Below, in pieces: positions 1-6,660 of a stretch of 64,000 nucleotides of DNA. The notes beneath the pieces were generated by a model. The model made no database searches and was not told the DNA's origin. It saw only the letters and a list, made by a program, of their open reading frames with translations. The stretch's first letter is position 1; each line of letters opens with the position of its first letter. The stretch comes from Actinomadura_C alba. Lineage in GTDB: Bacteria; Actinomycetota; Actinomycetes; Streptosporangiales; Streptosporangiaceae. Where the stretch lies: positions 434,001 to 498,000 of the forward strand of contig NZ_BAAAOK010000015.1 in NCBI RefSeq assembly GCF_039530285.1. Reading direction: 5' to 3'. The position numbers and the translations under genes were made by a program.

Positions 1-102
1 CGTCTCGCGCTCGAGCGCCGGCAGGTCGATCTGGGCCGGCAGGGGGCGCAGTGTTCGGCGGTCTGCTTCCGGGCCCCGCCTGCCCGGCACGGCGTCGTTC
101 AC
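1..102 (-). CDS. ileS: Isoleucyl-tRNA synthetase, N-terminal fragment (runs off left edge)
   Basis: Charges tRNA-Ile with isoleucine in the cytoplasm. Only the first 34 codons are inside the window. The minus-strand reading contains RPLPAQIDLPALERE, typical of the N-terminus of actinobacterial IleS just before the first helices. The GTG at 102-100 is chosen because GGAGG (117-113) lies 10 bases upstream and because the gene sits directly behind a T-box riboswitch, the known regulator of ileS in actinobacteria. No HIGH or KMSKS motif can be checked here. The assignment rests on the short N-terminal match plus the T-box context; another aminoacyl-tRNA synthetase is the main alternative. Confidence 0.72.
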   Translation of the reverse strand, partial: MNDAVPGRRGPEADRRTLRPLPAQIDLPALERET

Positions 103-124
103 GATGGGCGGACCTCCACGAGAG

Positions 125-365
125 TGCGATCATGGACCCGGAGGGACGAGGCCGGCGGCCCCGCGGTACCACCCTCCTTGGCCATGCGCGCATGGCCCGC
201 TTCGTTGGAGGCTCGGCGGCCGGGTCTACTGAGTCCGCGTGGGCAGGCCAGCGGGCGGTTCTTCCGGCGGCTCCGGGGTGATCAGACCGCCGGGCAGGCA
301 CCCGGGCTCGCACCGTCCCCGGGTCGCTCATCGCTGCGCACGGCGGCAGGTGTCCTCATCAACGC
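125..365 (-). promoter_or_regulatory. T-box riboswitch controlling ileS
   Basis: On the minus strand the universal T-box sequence GGAGGGTGGTACCGCGG lies at 177-161. Upstream (about 350-190) is a Stem I-like region with several GC helices and an ATC triplet at 282-280, a plausible isoleucine specifier codon. CCCTCC at 145-140 can pair either with GGAGGG of the T-box (177-172) or with the ileS ribosome-binding site GGAGG (117-113). That suggests translational control by Shine-Dalgarno sequestration, as known for actinobacterial ileS T-boxes. The pairing model is inference; the T-box sequence itself is unambiguous. Confidence 0.9.
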
Positions 366-381
366 CTTGCCGACCGCTCCG

Positions 382-387
382 ATTGTA
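382..387 (-). promoter_or_regulatory. Candidate -10 box for the ileS T-box transcript
   Basis: Minus strand TACAAT at 387-382 lies just upstream of the Stem I region. No convincing -35 hexamer is seen at 16-18 bases. Confidence 0.4.
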
Positions 388-489
388 CGTGTACTTGGCG
401 CTCGGACCGGACAGGTTTTCGCCCGGCCCGGTGCGGGCGGTGCCGGGGGCCTGTGCCCCCCCGGGGTGCCGATGGGACTGGAGGTCTGG

Positions 490-762
490 ATGGGGATGCG
501 GGTGGCGATCCGGGTACGCCCGGGCGCGGCGCGGACCGGGGTCGGCGGCGCGTACGGCGACGCGCTCGTGGTCAGGGTCGCGGCGCGCGCCGTCGAGGGC
601 AAGGCGACCGAGGCCGCCCTGCGCGCCGTCGCCGAGGCGCTGGGCGTCCGGCGCCGTGACGTCAGCCTCGTCAGCGGCGCGACCAGCCGCGACAAGGTCG
701 TCGAGGTGGACGGGGATGTGGCACAGCTCACTCGTGAGATCGACCGGCTCTTGGGTTCCTGA
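490..762 (+). CDS. DUF167 / YggU family protein
   Basis: A 90-residue protein of the YggU/DUF167 family, a small alpha/beta fold found widely near ftsZ-divIVA-ileS clusters; its biochemical role is unknown. Visible family features are VRPGAARTGVGG near the N-terminus, VRVAARAVEGKATEAAL in the middle and SGATSRDKVVEVDG near the end. GTG/ATG choices exist at 472, 490 and 496; 490 is chosen because GGAGG (480-484) sits five bases upstream. It is divergent from ileS and precedes the zinc-finger gene, as in other actinobacteria. Length matches the family (about 80-100 residues). Confidence 0.85.
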   Translation: MGMRVAIRVRPGAARTGVGGAYGDALVVRVAARAVEGKATEAALRAVAEALGVRRRDVSLVSGATSRDKVVEVDGDVAQLTREIDRLLGS

Positions 763-908
763 CATCGGGTAACTGGGCATATGCGGCTTGTGACAGACCT
801 TGGAGCTTGTTCATGGAACCTCCGATCTGCGGTCTTCGCAGGTCGGGGCTCCGCGGACGGGCCCTTGACCGAGCGACCGGCTGTTTGCCGTCCCGCGAAA
901 GGAGACCT

Positions 909-1481
909 ATGCTTCCCGCACTGCCTGTCGACAAGATCAGCGCGAGGGGGCCCGACATGGCCAGCGCGGGGAGGGACAAAACGCCGTCCGAGAAGACGAC
1001 CCGGCGTGCGAGGGTGCCCGTAGGGGAGTCGAAGCGGCGTGGCACGGGGAAGCACTCGGTGGGAACGCCCGCCACCGAGGAGACGGCGGGACAGCTGCCG
1101 GTCCGGGCCGGTGAGGACCGGTGGACCGCCGACGAGCTCGCGGCGGTGCGCGGTCGGCTGAACGAAGAGATCGTCAAGTTCGAGTTGGAGATCGCGCGGG
1201 CCGAGTCCGAGATCGCCGAGCGGATGGGCGACAGTAGCGAGGGCGCCGGCGACGACCAGGCCGACGCGGGGGCCAAGACCTATGAGCGCGAGCACGAGAT
1301 GGCGCTCACCTACAACGCACGCGATCTGCTGGCGCAGAACGAGCGGGCGATCGTGCGGATCGACGCCGGCACCTATGGGATTTGCGAGTCATGTGGAAAG
1401 CCGATCGGTAAGGCGCGCCTGCAGGCCTTCCCTCGTGCGACCCTATGTGTGACATGCAAACAACGCGAGGAGCGTCGCTGA
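909..1481 (+). CDS. TraR/DksA-type zinc-finger protein
   Basis: A 190-residue protein with a C-terminal DksA/TraR C4-type zinc finger: CESC at residues 159-162 and CVTC at 180-183. A helical segment (about 75-150) precedes it and would form the coiled coil that enters the RNA polymerase secondary channel in DksA. The N-terminal 60 residues are basic, Ser/Thr-rich and probably disordered. ATG 909 has the ribosome site AAAGGAG five bases upstream; a later ATG at 957 is possible. It overlaps lspA by 37 bases, indicating cotranscription. Actinobacterial members are usually called DksA-like, but the classic acidic tip residues of E. coli DksA are not evident, so a stringent-response role is only inferred. 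Confidence 0.85.
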   Translation: MLPALPVDKISARGPDMASAGRDKTPSEKTTRRARVPVGESKRRGTGKHSVGTPATEETAGQLPVRAGEDRWTADELAAVRGRLNEEIVKFELEIARAESEIAERMGDSSEGAGDDQADAGAKTYEREHEMALTYNARDLLAQNERAIVRIDAGTYGICESCGKPIGKARLQAFPRATLCVTCKQREERR

Positions 1482-2269
1482 CCGACGCAAAGAAGCACGA
1501 GGAGACCGGCGCCACGCCTTCGGGCGGGCTCACCCACGACGAGCACGTGCCGCCGCGCCGCGTCGGCGTGCTGCTGGGCGTCGCAGTGCTGGCGCTCGTT
1601 CTGGATCTCGGTACGAAGATCGTCGCGGTCGCGCGGCTGGCGGACCGTGATCCGATCGAGCTGCTCGGCGGCCTGCTGACGCTCCGGGTGACGCGGAACA
1701 GCGGGGCGGCGTTCTCCATCGCCACCGGGCTCACCGTGGTGCTCACCCTGATCGCCATCGGCGTGGTGATCGCGATCCTGCGGACCGCGCGCCGGCTGCG
1801 CAGCCTGCCGTGGGCGATCTCGCTGGGGTTGTTGCTCGGCGGTGCCACGGGCAACCTCGTTGACCGGCTGTTCCGCTCCCCGGCACCGCTGAAGGGGCAC
1901 GTCGTCGACTGGATCGAGCTGCCGAACTGGCCGGTGTTCAATCTGGCCGACTCGGCGATCGTCTGCGGTGGCGTGCTGGCGGTGCTGCTGGCCGCCCGGG
2001 GGCTTCAGCTGGACGGCACCCGGGTGACCGACTCGGACTCTTCCCCCGGCTCGGACTCTTCCTCCGGCTCGGAGCCTGCCTCCGGCTCTGGGGACGAGGG
2101 CGGGGCGGACGCGGGGTCCGGCGAGCGGTCCGGCGATGAGACGGTTCAGGCGCCCCCTGCCGGCACCGTCTCGCGGGCGGAGGCCGAGACCGGCAACGGC
2201 GAGGCCGAGCCGGCTCCCGGCCCAGGGGGCGGTGACCCCGAGAAGGGTCCGCGCGAGGGGACGTCCTGA
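1445..2269 (+). CDS. lspA: Lipoprotein signal peptidase (signal peptidase II) with acidic C-terminal tail
   Basis: Removes signal peptides from prolipoproteins at the lipobox cysteine after Lgt has modified it. Four membrane segments are visible, with VTRNSGAAFS near residue 85 and VFNLADSAI near residue 165; the conserved aspartates of these regions form the aspartyl-protease site. The core ends near residue 193 and is followed by about 80 Ser/Asp/Gly/Glu-rich residues, far longer than the usual 160-200-residue enzyme. The start is uncertain: ATG 1445 lies inside the upstream gene, while a CTG at 1478 sits five bases after GAGGAG and overlaps the upstream TGA. The ileS-lspA-rluD neighbourhood is conserved. 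Confidence 0.93.
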   Translation: MCDMQTTRGASLTDAKKHEETGATPSGGLTHDEHVPPRRVGVLLGVAVLALVLDLGTKIVAVARLADRDPIELLGGLLTLRVTRNSGAAFSIATGLTVVLTLIAIGVVIAILRTARRLRSLPWAISLGLLLGGATGNLVDRLFRSPAPLKGHVVDWIELPNWPVFNLADSAIVCGGVLAVLLAARGLQLDGTRVTDSDSSPGSDSSSGSEPASGSGDEGGADAGSGERSGDETVQAPPAGTVSRAEAETGNGEAEPAPGPGGGDPEKGPREGTS

Positions 2270-2273
2270 CCCG

Positions 2274-3206
2274 ATGGCAGACGTGCGAAGCCTTCCCATT
2301 CCGGACGGGCTCGAAGGAGAACGGGTCGACGCGGCGCTCGCCCGCCTCTTCGGGCTGTCGCGCAGCCGGGCCGCGGACGTCGTCGCCACCGGTGACGTCC
2401 TCGTCGACGGCAAGACGGTGGCCAAGTCAGATCGCGTGCACGCCGGGGCCTGGCTGGAGGTGACCCTGCCGCCGCCACCGGCGCCGCCGAGGCCCGTGGC
2501 CGAGCCCGTGCCCGGCATGGGGATCCTGTACGAGGACTCGGACATCGTCGTGATCGACAAGCCGATCGGCGTGGCGGCGCACCCGACGACGGGCTGGACC
2601 GGGCCCACGGTGATCGGCGGGCTGCTCGGCGCCGGGCACACCGTCGCGACCAGCGGGGCGGCCGAGCGTCAGGGCATCGTGCACCGCCTCGACGCCAACA
2701 CCACCGGGGTGATGGTGGTCGCGAAGAGCGAGGTGGCCTACTCGCGGCTCAAGCGCGCCTTCAAGGAGCGCACCGTCGACAAGGGCTACCACGCGCTCGT
2801 GCAGGGCCATCCCGATCCGCTCCGCGGCACGGTCGACGCCCCCATCGACCGGCATCCGTCGGGCGACGGCCGGTTCGCGGTGGTCGCCGGCGGGAAGCCG
2901 TCCGTGACGCACTACGACACCATCGAGGCGTTCCGGGCGGCGAGCCTGCTCGACATCAACCTCGAGACGGGTCGTACGCACCAGATCCGGGTGCACATGT
3001 CCGCCGTCCGGCATCCGTGCGTCGGCGATCTCGCGTACGGCGCCGACCCGACCCTCGCGGCCAGGCTCGGCGTCACCCGGCAGTGGCTGCACGCCGTACG
3101 GCTCGGGTTCGAGCACCCGACCCAGGGGGTGCGGGTGGAGTTCGAGAGCCCGTACCCGGACCAGCTCGCTCGCGCCCTCGAACTCGTGAGCGCGGACCAA
3201 CCCTGA
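2274..3206 (+). CDS. rluD: Pseudouridine synthase, RluD/RluA family
   Basis: Converts uridines in large-subunit rRNA to pseudouridine; RluD acts on helix 69 of 23S rRNA. The 310-residue protein has an N-terminal S4 RNA-binding domain (about 10-70) and then the catalytic domain with HRLDANTTGVMVVAKS; Asp140 in HRLD is the conserved catalytic aspartate. GRTHQIRVHM follows near residue 240. ATG 2274 lies four bases after the lspA stop, so the genes are likely cotranscribed; the preceding GCGAGGGGACG can serve as ribosome site. Assignment to RluD rather than another RluA-type enzyme rests on the lspA linkage common in many bacteria. Confidence 0.9.
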   Translation: MADVRSLPIPDGLEGERVDAALARLFGLSRSRAADVVATGDVLVDGKTVAKSDRVHAGAWLEVTLPPPPAPPRPVAEPVPGMGILYEDSDIVVIDKPIGVAAHPTTGWTGPTVIGGLLGAGHTVATSGAAERQGIVHRLDANTTGVMVVAKSEVAYSRLKRAFKERTVDKGYHALVQGHPDPLRGTVDAPIDRHPSGDGRFAVVAGGKPSVTHYDTIEAFRAASLLDINLETGRTHQIRVHMSAVRHPCVGDLAYGADPTLAARLGVTRQWLHAVRLGFEHPTQGVRVEFESPYPDQLARALELVSADQP

Positions 3207-3219
3207 GACCACCGGCGGG

Positions 3220-3537
3220 TCAGCCCAGACCGGCCAGCCGCAGGCCCGCGGCCACTCCGGCCGCGGCGACCAGCACGACGAGGAACGGCGCTCGCAGCAG
3301 CAGCGCGATCACCGCGGCGGCCACGCCGGCCAGCCGGGGCCCGTCGGCCACGAGGGCATCGCCGTGGGCGGCGGTCTGCACGGCGACCAGTGCGGTCAGC
3401 AGCGCCACCGGGACCAGTTCGGTGAAGCGCCGCACCCTCGGGCGGTCGATCACCCGTTCCGGGATCACGAGCCCGGCGAGCTTGAGCGCGTAGCACCCGA
3501 GTCCAGTGGCGATCACGGCCGGCCAGATCGCCGTCAT
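3220..3537 (-). CDS. azlD: AzlD-type branched-chain amino-acid export subunit
   Basis: The 105-residue small membrane partner of AzlC. Four hydrophobic segments are visible, with a Pro-Glu-Arg loop in the first half (VIPERVIDRP) as in AzlD proteins. ATG 3537 overlaps the azlC stop in ATGA, implying translational coupling and equal expression of the two subunits. It converges with rluD 13 bases away. In Bacillus, AzlCD exports 4-azaleucine and branched-chain amino acids; the substrate here is inferred from family. Confidence 0.85.
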   Translation of the reverse strand: MTAIWPAVIATGLGCYALKLAGLVIPERVIDRPRVRRFTELVPVALLTALVAVQTAAHGDALVADGPRLAGVAAAVIALLLRAPFLVVLVAAAGVAAGLRLAGLG

Positions 3538-4250
3538 GACGTGGGTCCGCCGGCCGGCCGGGGGCGGGGGAGCACGGCGGTCACGGCGACGACGGCGGCG
3601 AGCATCACCGGTACGCCGGGCGGCAGCAGGGGCGTGGTCGTGAGGGCGACGGCCACCGCGGCCATGGCCACGAGCCGCTCGGCCCGGCCCCGGCGGAGCA
3701 GCGGCCACAGCAGGGCCACGAAGACCGCCGGGCCGACCGCGTCGAGGCCGTAGCGCTCCGGATCGCCCAGCCTGGACGCGCCGGCGGCGCCGAGCAGGGT
3801 CGTAAGGTTCCACGTGACGTACAACGCGACGGCGGTGACCGCGAACCCCGTCCGGGCGGACGCCCGGTCGGGCTGCGAGGTGGCCACGGCCGCCGTCTCG
3901 TCGATGACGACGTGCGCCGTGACCAGCCGCTTTGCCCCGCGGACCCGCAGCACGCTCGCCAGCCGCAGGCCGTAAAGCGCGTTACGGCTGCCCAGGAGCA
4001 CCGCCCCCACTGTGCCGGCGATCAGGCCGCCGCCCCCCGAGACCACCCCGACGAGGGCGAACTGGGAGGCACCGGTGAACGCGAGCAGGCTCAGAGCGCA
4101 GGCCTGGGCGACGGTGAGCCCGGCGGCCGCGGCCGCGGCGCCGAAGACCAGCCCTGACACGCCCACGGCGATGCCCACGCCGAGGCCGGCTCTGATCGCC
4201 GCGGCGCGCGCCTGATCGGGGGGAGTGTCCCACGCCTGGATCGTTGCCAT
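3534..4250 (-). CDS. azlC: AzlC-type branched-chain amino-acid exporter
   Basis: A 238-residue inner-membrane protein with about six to seven hydrophobic segments. Family-typical stretches are GVSGLVFGAAAAAAGL (about 29-44), LLAFTGASQFALVG near residue 60 and GSRNALYGLRLA near residue 90. It forms the large subunit of an amino-acid exporter with the AzlD encoded directly after it. The AraC regulator gene lies upstream on the same strand with 72 bases between, a frequent arrangement for regulator-exporter cassettes. Confidence 0.9.
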   Translation of the reverse strand: MATIQAWDTPPDQARAAAIRAGLGVGIAVGVSGLVFGAAAAAAGLTVAQACALSLLAFTGASQFALVGVVSGGGGLIAGTVGAVLLGSRNALYGLRLASVLRVRGAKRLVTAHVVIDETAAVATSQPDRASARTGFAVTAVALYVTWNLTTLLGAAGASRLGDPERYGLDAVGPAVFVALLWPLLRRGRAERLVAMAAVAVALTTTPLLPPGVPVMLAAVVAVTAVLPRPRPAGGPTS

Positions 4251-4322
4251 GCCGCGACGTTAGGGCCGGGCGGCGGCTCCGGTCTTGAACGTTATTGCGG
4301 GCGAGATCGCCGGCGACCGTGT

Positions 4323-5150
4323 CTACCGGCTCGCTCGGGTCCGGCCGCGCCGGTAGGCGCCGGGCGGGACGCCCACGGCGCGCTTGAAGTGCCGCGTCAG
4401 ATGTGCCTGGTCGGCGAAGCCGACACGGGCGGCGACCTCGGCCGGGCGCAGGCCCTCGTCGAGGAGGGTTCGCGCGCGCCGCACGCGGAGGTGGTTGAGG
4501 TACGCGTGCGGAGGGAGGCCGGTCGTGGTCTGGAAGGCCCTCAGCAGGGAGAACGGGCGGGCGCCGACCGCCAGCGCGAGTTCCTCCAGCGAGGGCGGGT
4601 CGACGAGCCGCTCGTGCAGGATGTCGCGTGCGGCCCGTACGGCGGCCGGGGCGGAGTCGGCCGGCCGCCGTGCGGGGGACACGCCGGCGTGCCTGTGCAG
4701 CAGTCCGGCGAGCGCGGAGCGGAACCGCGACGCGGCCGCGAGCGCGTCGCCGTGCTCGGCGGCGCGGTAGGCCGCTCGCAGCAGCCGGGCGCTCTGCGGG
4801 TCGTCGATCACCGCGTCCCGGAAGTACGGGGTCCCCGGCCGTGCTCCCAGCTCGGCGGCGATCTCGGTCAGCGCGGTCACGGTGGGGTACGAGGCCCGGT
4901 AGGACCAGCCTTCCGGCACGCCCGCGTGACCGGTGTGCACGGTCTCGGGATTGACGATCACCACGGCGCCCGCGCCCGCGCGCATCAGCGTGCCCTCGCG
5001 GTGGAACTCCTCCACGCCGGACTCGATCAGGCCCACCGTGTAGCCCTCGTGGGCGTGCCGCCCGAATCTGTGCGTGACGAACCGGGCGCGCAGCAGGCCG
5101 ATGCCCGGCAGGCCGGGATGGTTCCAGTAATGTGCCACTTCAGCACTCAC
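4323..5150 (-). CDS. AraC-family transcriptional regulator with cupin sensor domain
   Basis: A 275-residue regulator: an N-terminal AraC-binding cupin-like domain (roughly 10-160, with HAHEGYTVGLIESGVEEF) and a C-terminal pair of helix-turn-helices (about 175-270, with LEELALAVGARPFSLLRAF and PAEVAARVGFADQAHLTRHF). This architecture is common in regulators of AzlCD and LysE-type exporters. The start is read as the GTG at 5150-5148 because a TACAAT box (5163-5158) ends seven bases before it and no ribosome site precedes the alternative ATG 5159. Ligand unknown; an amino acid or analogue is a guess from the neighbouring exporter. Confidence 0.88.
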   Translation of the reverse strand: MSAEVAHYWNHPGLPGIGLLRARFVTHRFGRHAHEGYTVGLIESGVEEFHREGTLMRAGAGAVVIVNPETVHTGHAGVPEGWSYRASYPTVTALTEIAAELGARPGTPYFRDAVIDDPQSARLLRAAYRAAEHGDALAAASRFRSALAGLLHRHAGVSPARRPADSAPAAVRAARDILHERLVDPPSLEELALAVGARPFSLLRAFQTTTGLPPHAYLNHLRVRRARTLLDEGLRPAEVAARVGFADQAHLTRHFKRAVGVPPGAYRRGRTRASR

Positions 5151-5157
5151 GGGTGAC

Positions 5158-5163
5158 ATTGTA
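5158..5163 (-). promoter_or_regulatory. Candidate -10 box, leaderless AraC-family gene
   Basis: Minus-strand TACAAT ends seven bases before GTG 5150, so transcription would begin at or next to the start codon. Confidence 0.5.
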
Positions 5164-5214
5164 GGAAGCGTCCGGGTAGGAAACGTCAGGTCACCGGCCG
5201 CCGCGGCCCGGACG

Positions 5215-5754
5215 TCAGGGAGCGCGGCCGGCGCCCGGGTCCTCCTGCTCGCCGAGGGCGATGCGCACGGCGGTCACGGCGGCCTGGGACAGGTCCGACT
5301 CGACCAGCGTGGCACCGGGGAAACGGGCCAGTTCGCGCTGCAGGTCGCCCAGGGACAGGTGGCTGACGAGCAGCGCCAGCGCCGTGGTGCCGGGCGGGAC
5401 GGCGTCGCGCAGGGCCCGTACCTTCTCGTCCTTGATCCCGGTGTCGATCAGCTTCCCGAGCAGCGCGCCCCCGCCGGCCGAGGCCGCACCGCCGATCAGT
5501 CCGCCGATCGGACCGCCCATGAGCGTCCCGATGAGCAGCCCCCAGATGGCGCCGCCGAGCGCGCCACGGCCCGGGGTCATGTCCTGGGTCTCACGCACAC
5601 TCGCCCGCCCGGAGGCGTCGCGCTCGATGAACACCGCGTCGTGCAGCCGGATCTGCTCATGCCGTTGCAGGCGCACGGCCGCCAGCAGGAACTCGTTGGC
5701 CTTCAGCGGGTCGTCGAACCCGATCACGATGAGCTTGTGCGCAGGTTCCGTCAC
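5215..5754 (-). CDS. DUF1269-family membrane-associated protein
   Basis: A 179-residue protein of unknown function. The central part is a Gly-rich hydrophobic hairpin (about 70-115: GALGGAIWGLLIGTLMGGPI followed by more Gly/Ala), probably two membrane segments with a short turn, flanked by soluble alpha/beta halves beginning LIVIGFDDPLKANEF. This matches the DUF1269 family. GTG 5754 is preferred because GGGAG lies five bases upstream; an ATG four codons earlier (5766) has no such site. It is monocistronic as far as can be seen. Relatives are often linked to stress responses, but nothing here shows that. Confidence 0.75.
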   Translation of the reverse strand: MTEPAHKLIVIGFDDPLKANEFLLAAVRLQRHEQIRLHDAVFIERDASGRASVRETQDMTPGRGALGGAIWGLLIGTLMGGPIGGLIGGAASAGGGALLGKLIDTGIKDEKVRALRDAVPPGTTALALLVSHLSLGDLQRELARFPGATLVESDLSQAAVTAVRIALGEQEDPGAGRAP

Positions 5755-5883
5755 GGTGTCTCCCATTGCTCTCGGGGGCCTCGAGGATGAGCTCGCGTTG
5801 GGGCCTCCGCGTCACTTTAGCGGTCGCGTCTCGGCTGGTGAGACGGGCGGTCCGAGGTGTGGCGGCGCTGTGACCTGCCAGGT

Positions 5884-5889
5884 TACGAT
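5884..5889 (+). promoter_or_regulatory. Candidate -10 box ahead of the chorismate mutase leader
   Basis: TACGAT followed after five bases by ATG 5895. It would drive a leaderless mini-ORF and the chorismate mutase transcript. No -35 match is evident. Confidence 0.45.
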
Positions 5890-5894
5890 CCAGT

Positions 5895-5957
5895 ATGGAT
5901 CGTCGCCACTGCGCCTTCAGCCCGCCGGCTTCGGGTGAGCCGGCCCGCTCGGCCTGA
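5895..5957 (+). CDS. Possible 20-residue leader peptide before chorismate mutase
   Basis: Encodes MDRRHCAFSPPASGEPARSA. It has no ribosome site but begins five bases after a TACGAT box, like other leaderless starts in the window. Its second half overlaps the left arm of a 12-bp inverted repeat (5924-5935 with 5966-5977), so translation could affect RNA folding upstream of chorismate mutase. One Phe codon and one Cys codon are present, not a run. It may be fortuitous; treat it as a candidate only. Confidence 0.3.
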   Translation: MDRRHCAFSPPASGEPARSA

Positions 5958-6006
5958 GCGACGACCCCGAAGCCGGCAGGGCAGAGGCCCGCCGGGTGCT
6001 CTGCCC
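5924..6006 (+). repeat. Two consecutive inverted repeats in the chorismate mutase leader
   Basis: GCCGGCTTCGGG (5924-5935) is perfectly complementary to CCCGAAGCCGGC (5966-5977). GGGCAGAG (5979-5986) is complementary to CTCTGCCC (5999-6006). A smaller CGATCC/GGATCG pair surrounds the start of the mini-ORF. The two larger hairpins lie in the 340-base stretch between the DUF1269 gene and chorismate mutase and could act as attenuator or RNA-stability elements. No clear U-run follows, so simple intrinsic termination is not obvious. Confidence 0.55.
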
Positions 6007-6107
6007 TTCCTGTGTCCAGCACCGTTGTTCAGTGCTCTTCAGGACGCGGCCGGCCCGCCCCCCGGGGCCGTGTCCGTGAGAGGGCCGCCAGAGGGAGGGA
6101 AGACCGG

Positions 6108-6413
6108 GTGTCCGATCATTACATCGCCCCGAGGGACGTGCGCCTTTCGGAGGTGCGAGCCGCGATCGACCACGTCGACGCTGAGCTCGCGGTGCTGCTC
6201 GAGCGCCGCGCCGCGCTGTCCGGGGCGGTACAGCGGCTGAAGCCGGTGGGCGGATTCGCCGGGCGCGATCCCGAGCGTGAGCGGCAGGTCGTCGAGGCGA
6301 TGGCCCATCGGGCGCCCAGGCTCGGCCCCGACCGGCTGGCCCGCATCATGAACGTGGTGATCGAGGCGGGGCTCGAGGTGGCCGAGGAGGAGCGCGGAGC
6401 GCGCGCCCGGTGA
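6108..6413 (+). CDS. Chorismate mutase, monofunctional AroQ type
   Basis: Rearranges chorismate to prephenate, the branch step to phenylalanine and tyrosine. The 101-residue all-helical protein shows the AroQ pattern: VRAAIDHVDAELAVLLERRAALSGAVQRLKP, then RDPERERQVVEAM, and a last helix ending in an acidic-basic tail. Start GTG 6108 follows GAGGGAGGG by about eight bases. Its upstream region contains two inverted repeats and a possible leader ORF, so regulation in the leader is plausible. It stands alone before dnaE, separated by about 250 bases. Confidence 0.85.
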   Translation: MSDHYIAPRDVRLSEVRAAIDHVDAELAVLLERRAALSGAVQRLKPVGGFAGRDPERERQVVEAMAHRAPRLGPDRLARIMNVVIEAGLEVAEEERGARAR

Positions 6414-6532
6414 CGGCCGGCCCGGTCCGGGTCTTGTCCGGCAATCTTCGGATTTCCGCACCGGCCGAATACGCGGTACCGGACAAACGGGGCATCCGGA
6501 GTGTCGGATCCCAGGCGACCCGGTGGTCGCGT

Positions 6533-6538
6533 TAGGCT
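6533..6538 (+). promoter_or_regulatory. Candidate -10 box for dnaE
   Basis: TAGGCT about 120 bases upstream of dnaE, giving a short untranslated leader that carries the AGGAGG at 6645-6650. An 8-bp inverted repeat TTGTCCGG/CCGGACAA (6434-6441 and 6479-6486) lies further upstream. Confidence 0.35.
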
Positions 6539-6660
6539 CTCAGGACCGCGTCGTCCGCGGGGGCGCAGACCTCCCAGACGGCGATCTTCCCCCGGTCCGA
6601 TCACTGACGCGTGCCCGCGCACGTGGGCGGTCGCATGTGACAACAGGAGGCGCTGCGCGC

